64,000 bases of DNA, from positions 62,001 to 126,000 of the forward strand of contig NZ_JAEKKT010000115.1 in NCBI RefSeq assembly GCF_019510245.1. The letters are read 5' to 3'. Numbering within the stretch: the first letter of the stretch is position 1; each line of letters starts with the position of its first letter. A model generated the notes under the pieces. That model was not told the DNA's origin. It worked only from the letters and a program-made list of their open reading frames with translations, and made no database searches. Source of the stretch: Streptomyces sp. Lineage in GTDB: Bacteria; Actinomycetota; Actinomycetes; Streptomycetales; Streptomycetaceae. Below are positions 40,906 through 49,533 of the stretch, in pieces. A program made the translations under genes and the position numbers.

Positions 40906-41430
40906 CTAGTGATCCGTCTGTGTCTCGTCCGCTGTCGGCCGCGGCCGGTAGCAGGCCGCCAGCAGCGCCGCCGCGCTCGCCGTGCCGAGTCCCGCAGCCA
41001 GCAACGCCTGCCCCACGCCCGCGCGTTGGCGGCGCAGCAGCCCGTCGAGGGAGTACCTGCCGTTGCCCAGTCCTGCGAGGGCGACGGCCGCACCGCCCAC
41101 GACGCCGGTGTACTCCCAGCCGCCCTTGAAGACGAAGAAGCCCTTGCCCCGGTGGTCGGTGCGCGCCGCCACGGTCATCAGACCGACGGCGGCCGCTGCG
41201 GGGAGGGGACCGGCCACGCCCAGGGCGATGCCGACGCCGGCCGCCAGCTCCGTCCCGGCCGCCGTCCGGGCGTGCACCGCGGCCGGTCGCAGGCCGAGCG
41301 CCTCGAACCAGCCCGTGGTGCCCTTGAGCCCGCCCGGTCCGGCGATCTTGTTCCAGCCGTGGGCGACGAGCACCGGGCCGAGCGTGGCCCGCAGCACGAG
41401 GGCGGCGGCGTCGTGCCCCTCGGTCCTCAC
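40906..41430 (-). CDS. DoxX-family membrane protein
   Basis: The 174-residue protein has four hydrophobic helices and the DoxX pattern VLRATLGPVLVAHGWNKIAGPGGLKGTTGWFEALGL. It lies within a fatty-acid-type catabolic operon; its start overlaps the stop of the upstream SDR (GTGA), so it is translated with the pathway enzymes. It may help membrane redox handling or substrate or quinone contact. It is only distantly similar to the DoxX protein at 4873. Confidence 0.85.
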   Translation of the reverse strand: MRTEGHDAAALVLRATLGPVLVAHGWNKIAGPGGLKGTTGWFEALGLRPAAVHARTAAGTELAAGVGIALGVAGPLPAAAAVGLMTVAARTDHRGKGFFVFKGGWEYTGVVGGAAVALAGLGNGRYSLDGLLRRQRAGVGQALLAAGLGTASAAALLAACYRPRPTADETQTDH

Positions 41431-42338
41431 TGGCCCGCTCCGGTGGCCCGGCCCGCGGGCGCGACACCGTACAGCTGCGGGACCGCCTCGACGAGCTCGT
41501 CGTAGGTGAGGGCCTTGCCCGACCCGCTGGGGTGGACGGCGGCGACGGTCCAGCCCTGGAGCCGGTTCAGCCGGTTGCCCTCGATCCGCAGGACCTGCCC
41601 GGTCAGCCAGGCCGCGCTGTCGGAGGCGAGGTAGACGACGACGCCGGAGGCGTTGGCGGGGTCGCGTGGATCGAACCCGCCGGCGGGCAGCAGGGACGCG
41701 CCGACGTCCAGTCCGTCCGTCATCCGGGTGGCCGCGATCGGCGAGATGGCGTTGGCTGTGACGCCGTAGCGGCGCATCTCCAGGGCGGTGAGGACGGTGA
41801 GCCCGGCTATCCCGGCCTTCGCGGCGCCGTAGTTGGACTGCCCCTGGTTGCCGAACAGGCCCGTCCCGGACGTCGTGTTGATGACCCGCCCGGCGACCCG
41901 CTCACCCCGCTTGGACGCCTCGCGCCAGTACGCGCAGGCGTGCCGGGTGAGAGCGAAGGTGCCCTTCAGATGGACCGCGATCACGGCGTCGAACTCGGCC
42001 TCGGTCATCGAAAAGAGCATGCGGTCGCGCACGATTCCGGCGTTGTTGACGACGACGTCCAGCCGCCCGAACTCGGCGACCGTGTCCGCCACCATTACCT
42101 CCGTGGCCGCCCAGTCGGTGACCGAGGCGTGGTTGGCGACCGCCCGGCCGCCCAGCTTGGTGATCTCCGCGACCACCTCGTCGGCGGGCGAGTCACCGGT
42201 CCGTTCGCCGTGCACGCCCGAGCCGAGGTCGTTCACCACCACGGTCGCGCCGGCCTCGGCGAGCGCCAGACAGTGCGCCCGGCCCAGGCCCCTGCCGCCG
42301 CCGGTCACGATGGCGACCTTGTCGTCGAGAATGCCCAC
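41427..42338 (-). CDS. SDR dehydrogenase, MFE-2/HSD17B4-like
   Basis: The 303-residue SDR has TGGGRGLGRAHCLALAEAG, VVVNDLGSGVHG, NNAGIVRDRM, the Ser in INTTSGTG and the Tyr-Lys in SNYGAAKAG. It is a clear paralogue of the one at 34320, including the C-terminal VEAVPQLYG tail. It is likely a 3-hydroxyacyl-CoA dehydrogenase. GTG 42338 follows AGGAGG. It lies between a CoA-transferase gene and the DoxX gene on the minus strand. Confidence 0.9.
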   Translation of the reverse strand: MGILDDKVAIVTGGGRGLGRAHCLALAEAGATVVVNDLGSGVHGERTGDSPADEVVAEITKLGGRAVANHASVTDWAATEVMVADTVAEFGRLDVVVNNAGIVRDRMLFSMTEAEFDAVIAVHLKGTFALTRHACAYWREASKRGERVAGRVINTTSGTGLFGNQGQSNYGAAKAGIAGLTVLTALEMRRYGVTANAISPIAATRMTDGLDVGASLLPAGGFDPRDPANASGVVVYLASDSAAWLTGQVLRIEGNRLNRLQGWTVAAVHPSGSGKALTYDELVEAVPQLYGVAPAGRATGAGQ

Positions 42339-42366
42339 GTCCTGCCTCCTGAGCGGTCGAATCGGG

Positions 42367-43521
42367 TCAGTCGAGTTCACGGAGCACGTCGTCGGTGTGC
42401 TCCCCGAGGGTGGGCGCGCCGGAGCGCGGCTTGTCGTCCACGCCCCAGAAGCTCACCGGGGTCGCCACCGTCCTGAGCGGTGGCGCGTCGCCCATGCCGG
42501 GCTGTTCGACGAACGCCCCGACGGCCTCCGCCTGCGGGTCCGCGGAGACCTCCGCCAGGGTCTGCACCGGCGCCCACCACACGCCTTCGGCGTCGAACCG
42601 GGCCGCCCACTCGGCCAGCGGCAGTTTCGCGAACTCCTCGTCGAACACGGCGATCAGCTCGCGGACGTGGCCCCGGCGGGCCCTGCCGGTCGCGAACCGC
42701 TCGTCCGTCTCCAGATCCGGGCGGCCGAGCGCCTTGACGACGCCGGGCCAGTGCCGGTTGCCCTCCAGGCCGACCAGCCAGAACCACCGGTCGTCGGCGG
42801 CCCGGTAGCAGTTGTAGAGCGGGGACTCGTGCTCGGTACGGGGGCGGGTGCGGCCTCGTCTGCCGAAGAAGTTCTGCAGGGCGAGGTCGTTGCCGTTGGC
42901 GTACGTCCCGGAGCGCAGCAGCGAGACGTCCACCACGCCGCCCTCGCCGGTGCGCGCCCGGCGCAGCAGCGCGGCCAGCACGCCCGCCACCAGGTTGGCG
43001 GCGGCCGTGCGGTCGCCGAGACCGGGCCGGATGCCGGGCGGCGGCTCACCGGCCGGGTTGAGCATGGCGGCGATGCCGGGCCGGGCCCAGAAGGCGGAGA
43101 CGTCGTACCCGGCCCGGTCGCGTTCGGCCCCCGCCCAGCCGTAGCCGGTCAGCGTTCCGACCACCAGCCGGGGGTGGCGGGCGCGCAGCTCGTCCGGGGC
43201 CAGGCCCAGCCGCTCCAGAGCGCCCGGGCGGAGGTTGGTGACGAAGACGTCGGCGCGTGCGAGCAGCCGTTCCAGCACGTCCTTGCCGTCCGGCGCGCGC
43301 AGGTCGAGGACGATTCCGCGCTTGCCGCGGTTGTCGGTCTCGAACGGGGGCGCGCTGTCGATGTCCTGGCCGACGTGCCTGAGCGTGTACCGGTTGGGGT
43401 CGCCGGTCGGCGCCTCCACCTTCACGACGTCGGCGCCCCAGTCCGCGAGCATGGTGGCCGCGGCCGGGGCGGCCACCCACATGCCCAGCTCCACGACGGA
43501 AATGCCTTCCAGGGGCCGCAC
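42367..43521 (-). CDS. CaiB/BaiF (class III) CoA-transferase
   Basis: The 384-residue protein begins VRPLEGISVVELGMWVAAPAAATMLADWGADVVKVE, the class III CoA-transferase signature. The catalytic Asp is in PGLGDRTAAANLVAG near residue 169. It would move CoA between a donor thioester and the pathway acid, so it is an ATP-free activation or recycling step. GGAGG precedes GTG 43521. It is encoded 31 bases after the crotonase stop. A second member is at 62463. Confidence 0.9.
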   Translation of the reverse strand: MRPLEGISVVELGMWVAAPAAATMLADWGADVVKVEAPTGDPNRYTLRHVGQDIDSAPPFETDNRGKRGIVLDLRAPDGKDVLERLLARADVFVTNLRPGALERLGLAPDELRARHPRLVVGTLTGYGWAGAERDRAGYDVSAFWARPGIAAMLNPAGEPPPGIRPGLGDRTAAANLVAGVLAALLRRARTGEGGVVDVSLLRSGTYANGNDLALQNFFGRRGRTRPRTEHESPLYNCYRAADDRWFWLVGLEGNRHWPGVVKALGRPDLETDERFATGRARRGHVRELIAVFDEEFAKLPLAEWAARFDAEGVWWAPVQTLAEVSADPQAEAVGAFVEQPGMGDAPPLRTVATPVSFWGVDDKPRSGAPTLGEHTDDVLRELD

Positions 43522-43552
43522 GGCCCACCTCCAGATCTGTCGGGTCGGTCGG

Positions 43553-44323
43553 CTACGCGCCGCGGAACTCGCCGGGGCGCCGTTCCCGGAAGGCCCTCAG
43601 CCCCTCGGCCCGGTCCTCGGTGGAGAACAGCACGGTGACGGTCTCCCGCTCGTAGGCGATCGCCGTCTCCAGGTCCAGGCCGGGCCCGTGGCGGATCAGC
43701 CGCTTGCCCGCGGCGAGCGCGAGGGGCGCCCCCGCCGTGAGCGCGCCGGCCAGTTTCTCGGCGGCGGCGAGTGCGCCGCCGGGCTCGGCCAGTTCGTTGA
43801 CCAGCCCCAGCTGCCAGGCGCGCTCCGCGTCGATCGGTTCGCCCGTGAGGATCATCTGCCTGGCGATCGCGGGCGGCACCAGGCGCGGCAGCCGCTGGGT
43901 ACCGCCCGCGCCGGGCAGGACGCCCAGTTTCATCTCGGGCAGGCCGAGCCGGGCGCCGCGCTCCGCCACCCGCAGGTCGCAGGCGAGCGCCAGTTCCAGT
44001 CCGCCGCCGAACGCGAACCCGTGCACGGCCGCGACCGACGGCTTCGGGAACTCCTCGAGGAGTGCGTACGCCTCGGTCAGCCGCCCCACGAAGGCCCGGA
44101 ACTGCCCGGGGGAGGTGAACGACTCGATCTCGCCCAGGTCGGCACCTGCCGAGAAGGCACGGCCCGCTCCGGCCACGACCAGCGCGCGTACGCCGTCGTT
44201 GTCGCGAACGTCGTCGAGCGCCCGTGTGAGCAGGTCCACGGTCTCCGAGCCGACGGCATTGAGCCGTTTGGGCCGGTCGAGGGTCAACACGGCGATCCGG
44301 TCCCGGAGTTCGACACGCAGCAC
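43553..44323 (-). CDS. Enoyl-CoA hydratase (crotonase)
   Basis: The 256-residue crotonase has the oxyanion loops AFSAGADLGEI and HGFAFGGGLELALACDLR, and both catalytic glutamates: one in GGGLELAL and one in LPEMKLGVLPGAGGTQRL. Of the four crotonases in the window it is the only one with the full canonical pair, so it is the best candidate for true 2-enoyl-CoA hydration. It lies 10 bases after the SDR stop in the minus operon. Confidence 0.92.
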   Translation of the reverse strand: MLRVELRDRIAVLTLDRPKRLNAVGSETVDLLTRALDDVRDNDGVRALVVAGAGRAFSAGADLGEIESFTSPGQFRAFVGRLTEAYALLEEFPKPSVAAVHGFAFGGGLELALACDLRVAERGARLGLPEMKLGVLPGAGGTQRLPRLVPPAIARQMILTGEPIDAERAWQLGLVNELAEPGGALAAAEKLAGALTAGAPLALAAGKRLIRHGPGLDLETAIAYERETVTVLFSTEDRAEGLRAFRERRPGEFRGA

Positions 44324-44333
44324 GGTGCTCGCC

Positions 44334-45089
44334 TCAGACCATCGTCAGGCCGCCGCTGACCGAGAGCGTCTGCCCGGTCAGGTAGGCGGCGTCGTCGGAC
44401 ACGAGGAAAGCCACCGCACCGGCGATCTCGGCGGGCTGCGCGACCCGACGCAGCGGGATGGCCCGGACCGTCGCGTAGTACATCTTCTGGCTGTACTCGG
44501 CGACCTGGCCGAGCAGCGCGGTGTCGGTCGGACCGGGACAGACGCTGTTCACGGTGATGCCGTGCCGGGCGACCTCGCGGGCGAGGGCCTTGCCGAAGGC
44601 GATGACGCCGCCCTTGGTCGCGGAGTACACGACCTCGCCGGACGAGCCGACGCGGCCGGCGTCCGAGGCGATGTGGACGATCCGGCCGAAGCCGCGCTCG
44701 ATCATCGGGTCGAGCACCGCCCGGGTCATCGTGATCGTCCCGCGCAGGTTGACGGCGATGATCCGGTCCCAGGTCTCCTCGTCGGAGTCGACGAACCGGC
44801 CGATGACATCGACGGCCGCGTTGTTGACCAGCACCTCCACCGGGCCGAGCGCGGCGCTCACCCGTGCCACGGCAGCCCTCACGGCCCCGCTGTCGGAGAT
44901 GTCCGCGCCGACTCCCGTGGCGCGGACCCCGTACCGCTCGGCGAGCTGTGCGGCGACCTTGTCGGCGGCCGACGGGTCGAGGTCGCAGACGGCGACCGCG
45001 GCTCCCCGCGCCGCGAGCCGGTCGGCGATCGCCTCGCCGATGCCGCGCCCCGCCCCGGTGACGAGCGCCACCTTGTCCCGTACGCTCAC
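44334..45089 (-). CDS. SDR dehydrogenase, BadH/FabG-like
   Basis: The 251-residue SDR has VTGAGRGIGEAIADRLAARG, NNAAVDVIGRFVDSD, the catalytic Ser in VHIASDAGRVG, Tyr-Lys in VVYSATKGG, and a C-terminal YLTGQTLSVSGGLTMV. It is closest in pattern to 2-hydroxycyclohexanecarboxyl-CoA dehydrogenase (BadH) and 3-ketoacyl reductases. GAGGGAGG precedes GTG 45089. It is the first gene of the minus operon and divergent from an acyl-CoA dehydrogenase, with AT-rich island C between them. Confidence 0.9.
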   Translation of the reverse strand: MSVRDKVALVTGAGRGIGEAIADRLAARGAAVAVCDLDPSAADKVAAQLAERYGVRATGVGADISDSGAVRAAVARVSAALGPVEVLVNNAAVDVIGRFVDSDEETWDRIIAVNLRGTITMTRAVLDPMIERGFGRIVHIASDAGRVGSSGEVVYSATKGGVIAFGKALAREVARHGITVNSVCPGPTDTALLGQVAEYSQKMYYATVRAIPLRRVAQPAEIAGAVAFLVSDDAAYLTGQTLSVSGGLTMV

Positions 45090-45119
45090 GCGCCCTCCCT
45101 CGCCCAGGTCCAGAAACAG

Positions 45120-45155
45120 CGCTATCGTATAACTACTTCAGCTAAATAAGCGAGA
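45120..45155. promoter_or_regulatory. AT-rich operator/promoter island C (divergent)
   Basis: CGTATAACTACTTCAGC and TAAATAAGCG form a roughly 30-base AT-rich stretch between the divergent SDR and dehydrogenase genes. TAAATAAGC (45143-45151) is identical to island A, and GCTAAATA also occurs in island D. Confidence 0.55.
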
Positions 45156-45190
45156 TGTTGAGCACGTGGGACACAGGAGTGGGGTCGAGC

Positions 45191-46333
45191 ATGCGCCGTA
45201 CGATCTTCACCAAGGAACACGACCTGTTCCGGGACACCGCCCGCTCCTACTACCTGCGGGAATGCGCCCCGCACACCGAGGAGTGGGAGCGGGACGGACA
45301 GGTCGGCCGTGCCGCGTGGACCGCCGCGGGCAAGGCCGGGCTCATCGGCTGGCAGTTCCCGGAGGAGTACGGCGGGCAGGGGATCTGGGACTTCCGCTAC
45401 AACGCGATCATGGCGGAGGAGATGGCGGCCACCGGCTCGGTCGGCATCGGGCTCGGCCTGCAGAACGATGTCATCCCGCCCTACCTCATGCACCTCACCT
45501 CGCCGGAGCAGAAGGCCCGTTGGCTCCCCGGGGTGATCGCCGGCGAGACGATCTGCGCGCTCGCCCTGTCGGAACCGGCCGCCGGGTCGGACCTCAAGGG
45601 CATCCGCACCACCGCCCGCCGGGACGGCGACGAGTGGGTGATCGACGGCTCCAAGACCTTCATCACCAACGGCGTCCTGGCCGACCTGGTCGTGGTCGCC
45701 TGCAAGACCGACCCGGACGCCGGGCACAAGGGCATCAGCCTGATCGTCGTCGAGCGCGGTGCCGAGGGGTTCGAGCGCGGACGCAAGCTCGACAAGGTGG
45801 GAATGAAGGCCCAGGACACCGCCGAGCTCTTCTTCCGTGAGGTCCGCGTCCCCGCCGAGAACCTCATCGGGCAGGAGGGGCGCGGCTTCTACCACATGAT
45901 GGGAAACCTCCCGACCGAGCGGCTCGCCATCGCCGTCGCGGCGCTCGCCTCCGCCGAGCGGGCGTTCGGGTGCGCGGTGGAGTACGCCAAGGACCGCACC
46001 GCCTTCGGCCGGCCCATCGGCCAGTTCCAGGCGAACAGGTTCGCGCTCGCGGACATCAGGGCCCGGCTGGGGGTCGCCCGGGTCTACCTGGACGGCTGCA
46101 TCATGGCCCTGGTCGAGGGCGAGCTGACGGCCGAGGAGGCCGCCGCGGCCAAGTACTGGGCCACGGAGACCGGCTGGGAGGTCATCGACCGCTGCATGCA
46201 GCTCTTCGGCGGCTACGGCTACGTCAACGAGTACGAGATCGCCCGCATCTGGCGGGACAGCCGGGTGCAGCGGGTCTTCGGCGGCACCTCGGAGATCATG
46301 CTGGAGATCATCGGGCGCTCGCTGGGGCTGTGA
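45191..46333 (+). CDS. Acyl-CoA dehydrogenase, long-chain (LCAD)-like
   Basis: The 380-residue enzyme reads ALSEPAAGSDLKGIRTTA, SKTFITNGVLADLVVVACKTD, KDRTAFGRPIGQFQANRFALAD and ends QRVFGGTSEIMLEIIGRSLGL. The YEGT Glu is replaced by Gly; the likely base is the Glu in NLPTERLAIAVAA, as in LCAD and isovaleryl-type enzymes. It would desaturate a long or branched acyl-CoA. ATG 45191 follows AGGAG by 11 bases; an in-frame GTG at 45179 is an alternative. It stands alone between two AT-rich islands. Confidence 0.9.
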   Translation: MRRTIFTKEHDLFRDTARSYYLRECAPHTEEWERDGQVGRAAWTAAGKAGLIGWQFPEEYGGQGIWDFRYNAIMAEEMAATGSVGIGLGLQNDVIPPYLMHLTSPEQKARWLPGVIAGETICALALSEPAAGSDLKGIRTTARRDGDEWVIDGSKTFITNGVLADLVVVACKTDPDAGHKGISLIVVERGAEGFERGRKLDKVGMKAQDTAELFFREVRVPAENLIGQEGRGFYHMMGNLPTERLAIAVAALASAERAFGCAVEYAKDRTAFGRPIGQFQANRFALADIRARLGVARVYLDGCIMALVEGELTAEEAAAAKYWATETGWEVIDRCMQLFGGYGYVNEYEIARIWRDSRVQRVFGGTSEIMLEIIGRSLGL

Positions 46334-46374
46334 GGCGGCGCTCTCCACGGCGCCGGATGGTGCGGAGCATTGAT

Positions 46375-46405
46375 TGGTTCGGCTAAATAGGTTATCTATT
46401 TAAAC
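46375..46405. promoter_or_regulatory. AT-rich operator/promoter island D
   Basis: TAAATAG-GTTAT-CTATTTA (46384-46402) is a perfect 7-base inverted repeat 41 bases upstream of the aldehyde dehydrogenase start. It is the best-formed operator candidate of the catabolic cluster. TTGATTGG precedes it. Confidence 0.65.
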
Positions 46406-46442
46406 GGTACGGAAGTCAGGGCGGCGGGCTCCAGGAGGCACC

Positions 46443-47933
46443 GTGGTCACGGTCGACGTGAAGCTGCACCAGGAACGGGCCGAGCGGGACCTGCCGCGAC
46501 CCCGGATCGTCATCGGCGGCAAGGACCTCCACGAGGCGAGCGGGGGCTGGTACGAGCACATCAACCCGGCCACCGGGCTCGTCCAGGCCCGCATCCCGCT
46601 CGCGGGGCGCGCCGAGGTGGACCGGGCCGTGGCCGCCGCCCGGCAGGCCTTCGACGTGTGGGGCACCATGCGGCCCGCCGGGCGGCGCCGCCTGCTCACC
46701 CGCTTCGCCCAGCTCATCCGTGACCACATCGAGGACTTCGCGGCCATCTGCCCGCTGGAGAACGGCGTCTGCATCGGCGGCTGGGCGGAGAACGTCGGAC
46801 CGCACGTCGCCGAGTGGACCGAGTACTACGCCGGCTGGGCCGACAAGCTCGAGGGCATGGTCGGCGCCGCCTACAGCCCGCACGAGAACGTCGAGTACAC
46901 CCTCGCCGAGCCCTACGGCGTCATCGGCCACATCATCACCTGGAACTCGCCGGCCCTGTCCCTGGCGATGAAGGTCCCGCCGTCGCTCGCCGCCGGGAAC
47001 ACCGTGGTGATCAAGCCGGCCGAGAGCACGCCGTACTCCGCCGTACTCTTCGCCGACCTGGCGCGCGAGGCGGGCATCCCCGACGGCGTGATCAACGTCG
47101 TCACCGGACCCGGTGACGCCGGAGCCGCCCTCGTGACCCACCCCGGCGTGGACAAGATCTCCTTCACCGGCGGGCCCGCCACCGCGCGCCGCATCATGGC
47201 GGCCGCCGCCCAGAGCCTCAAACCCGTCCTGTTCGAGCTGGGCGGCAAGTCCGCCAACCTGCTCTTCGCCGACACCGACCTGGACACCGTCGTGCCCTAC
47301 TGCGCGGCCTTCGCGCTGAGCAACACCGGCCAGGGCTGCGCGCTACCCACCCGCCTGCTGGTCGAGCGCCCGGTCTACGACGAGGTCGTCGCGCGCGTCA
47401 CCGCGGTCGTGGCCCACCTGCCCGTGGGCGACCCCCTCGACCCGACGACCTACATCGGCCCCCTGATCGACGCCACCGCCCGCGCCCGGGTCCAGGGGGT
47501 GATCGACAAGGCGGTCGAGGAGAGGGCGGGACGCCTCGTCCTCGGCGGCGAACGCATCGAGTCCGACGGCTACTTCGTCTCCCCGACCGTGTTCGCCGAC
47601 GTCGACAACCGCAGCGACCTCGCCCAGCGGGAGATCTTCGGTCCGGTCCTCGCCGTCATGCCGTTCGACACGGAGGACGAGGCCGTCGCCCTCGCCAACG
47701 ACACCGAGTACGGCCTGTCCGCCTACATCCAGTCCCGCGACATCGCCCGCGTCAACCGCCTGGTGCCCCGCCTGCGGGCCGGGACGGTCTACGCCAACCC
47801 CGGCCCGAACCCCATCACCTCACCGGCCACGCCCTTCGGCGGCGTCGGCGTCAGCGGGTTCGGACGGGAAGGCGGCAGGGCCGGGCTGGCGGAGTTCATC
47901 CACGTGAAGGGCGTCGGCGTTGCCCGCGTCTGA
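46443..47933 (+). CDS. Aldehyde dehydrogenase, NAD(P)-dependent
   Basis: The 496-residue ALDH superfamily enzyme has EPYGVIGHIITWNSPALSLAMKVPPSLAAGNTVVIKPAE (cofactor site), FTGGPATAR, the catalytic Glu in LFELGGKSANL and the Cys nucleophile in NTGQGCALPTRLLVE, plus EIFGPVLAVMPF. It oxidises an aldehyde to an acid, or to a CoA ester if CoA-acylating. GTG 46443 follows AGGAGG. It heads an operon with a CoA ligase, thiolase, DUF35 and GntR regulator, placing it just before CoA activation of the resulting acid. Confidence 0.92.
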   Translation: MVTVDVKLHQERAERDLPRPRIVIGGKDLHEASGGWYEHINPATGLVQARIPLAGRAEVDRAVAAARQAFDVWGTMRPAGRRRLLTRFAQLIRDHIEDFAAICPLENGVCIGGWAENVGPHVAEWTEYYAGWADKLEGMVGAAYSPHENVEYTLAEPYGVIGHIITWNSPALSLAMKVPPSLAAGNTVVIKPAESTPYSAVLFADLAREAGIPDGVINVVTGPGDAGAALVTHPGVDKISFTGGPATARRIMAAAAQSLKPVLFELGGKSANLLFADTDLDTVVPYCAAFALSNTGQGCALPTRLLVERPVYDEVVARVTAVVAHLPVGDPLDPTTYIGPLIDATARARVQGVIDKAVEERAGRLVLGGERIESDGYFVSPTVFADVDNRSDLAQREIFGPVLAVMPFDTEDEAVALANDTEYGLSAYIQSRDIARVNRLVPRLRAGTVYANPGPNPITSPATPFGGVGVSGFGREGGRAGLAEFIHVKGVGVARV

Positions 47934-47958
47934 CGAGATCCCACAGGAGCGACCGACC

Positions 47959-49533
47959 GTGAATCCCGCCCGCAGCCTGGCCTTCGGCGACCTCATCCGT
48001 GAGCACCGCAGGTCCTACCCCGACGGCGTCGCCCTCGTCGACGGCGACATCCGGCTGACCTGGCCGCAGCTCGACGAGCGCACCGACCGGCTCGCCCACG
48101 CCCTCACCGACGCCGGGGTCGGACCCGGCGACCGGATCCTGTGGCTGGGCCAGAACTCCTTCCGCATCTGGGAACTGCTCGGCGCCGCGGCCAAGACCGG
48201 CGCCATGGTCTGCCCGGGATACTGGCGCTGGGCCGCACCCGAGATGGCCTTCGCCGTCGAGGACTTCGATCCCAAGGTCGTGGTCTGGCAGGACGAGGAG
48301 ATCGGCGACACCGTCCGCAAGGCACGGGCCGAACTCGGCGACGACCAACGGGCGTTGTGGCTCCAGCACGACACCGAGGGCCCCGGCTCGTACGAGGCGT
48401 TCCTCGCCGCCGGCTCGCCCGGGGCCCCGGCCGCCCAGGTCGACCCCGACTCCGCACTCCTGGTCATCTACACCGCGGCGATCTCCGGACGGCAGTCCGG
48501 CTCGATGCTCTCGCACCGCAACCTCCTCGCCATGGGCGCGAGCGCCGCGTGGATGGGGGACATCGGTACGGAGACCGCCTTCCTCGGCGCCGGACCGATG
48601 TTCCACATCGGCAACTACCAGTTCTGGGGCGTCCCCGCCTTCGTCCACGGCGGCAAGAACGTGATCGTGCGCCGCGTCGTCGCCGAGGAACTGCTCCCGC
48701 TCCTGGCCGCCGAACGGTGCACCCACGCCTACCTGATGCCGCCCACCGTCGCCCAGCTCGTCGCGCTGAACCGCGAGGCCGGCCACGACCTCTCCCACCT
48801 CAGGGCGAGCGTCGCCGCCCCGCTGTGGCAGGGCACCGTCCCCACGGACGCCAGCCGCTTCACCCGCAACGGGGGCGGAGAGGGCCGCGGATACGGCCAG
48901 ACCGAGGTGACCGGCTTCGCCGTGACCGGCGCCTACGGCGGGAGCGGCCTCGGCAACGCGGGACGCCCCGGCCCCGGCACCGCCGTGCGCGTCCTCGACA
49001 GTGCCGGCGAGGAGTGCGCGAGCGGGGCGGCCGGTGAGATCTGCGTCCGCGGGGACCTCGTGCACCTCGGCTACTGGAACCGGCCCGAGATCAACGAGGA
49101 ACGCTTCCGCTTCGGCTGGTGGCACACCACCGACCTCGGCCGCCGGGAGCCCGACGGCACGATCAGCTTCCTCGGCACGACCACCCGCATGCTGAAGTCG
49201 GCCGCCGAGAACATCTTCCCCGCCGAGGTGGAGAACTGCATCGAGTCCCACCCGGCGGTGAAGGAGGCCGCCGTGATCGGCGTGCCCAACGAGCGCTGGG
49301 CGCAGGACGTCAAGGCCGTCGTCGTCCTGCAGGCCGACGCCGGGCAGGTGACCGCGGCGGACATCGTCGAGCACTGCCGGGCACGGATCGCCTCGTACAA
49401 GAAGCCCAAGACGGTGGAGTTCCTCGACGCGCTGCCCCGCACGAAGGACTACGCGAAGGACTACGAGGCGCTCGACGAGCGCTTCGGCGGCGGCGGTTAC
49501 CCGGGCGGCGACACGCTCGGCGCGGGACGATGA
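47959..49533 (+). CDS. AMP-dependent acyl-CoA synthetase with atypical motifs
   Basis: The 524-residue adenylate-forming enzyme has GYGQTEVTGFAVTG, EICVRGDLVHLGYWNRPE and WHTTDLGRREPDG (A8), so the fold is clear. The A3 P-loop, normally TSGTTGRPKG, reads YTAAISGRQSGS and lacks the Lys. The C-terminal A10 region is LPRTKDYAKDYEALDERFG without the normal NxxGK motif. This pattern recurs in an actinobacterial subgroup related to FadD17-like proteins, so it may still be active by a varied mechanism. GTG 47959 follows AGGAG. The stop overlaps the next thiolase start (ATGA). Confidence 0.85.
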   Translation: MNPARSLAFGDLIREHRRSYPDGVALVDGDIRLTWPQLDERTDRLAHALTDAGVGPGDRILWLGQNSFRIWELLGAAAKTGAMVCPGYWRWAAPEMAFAVEDFDPKVVVWQDEEIGDTVRKARAELGDDQRALWLQHDTEGPGSYEAFLAAGSPGAPAAQVDPDSALLVIYTAAISGRQSGSMLSHRNLLAMGASAAWMGDIGTETAFLGAGPMFHIGNYQFWGVPAFVHGGKNVIVRRVVAEELLPLLAAERCTHAYLMPPTVAQLVALNREAGHDLSHLRASVAAPLWQGTVPTDASRFTRNGGGEGRGYGQTEVTGFAVTGAYGGSGLGNAGRPGPGTAVRVLDSAGEECASGAAGEICVRGDLVHLGYWNRPEINEERFRFGWWHTTDLGRREPDGTISFLGTTTRMLKSAAENIFPAEVENCIESHPAVKEAAVIGVPNERWAQDVKAVVVLQADAGQVTAADIVEHCRARIASYKKPKTVEFLDALPRTKDYAKDYEALDERFGGGGYPGGDTLGAGR

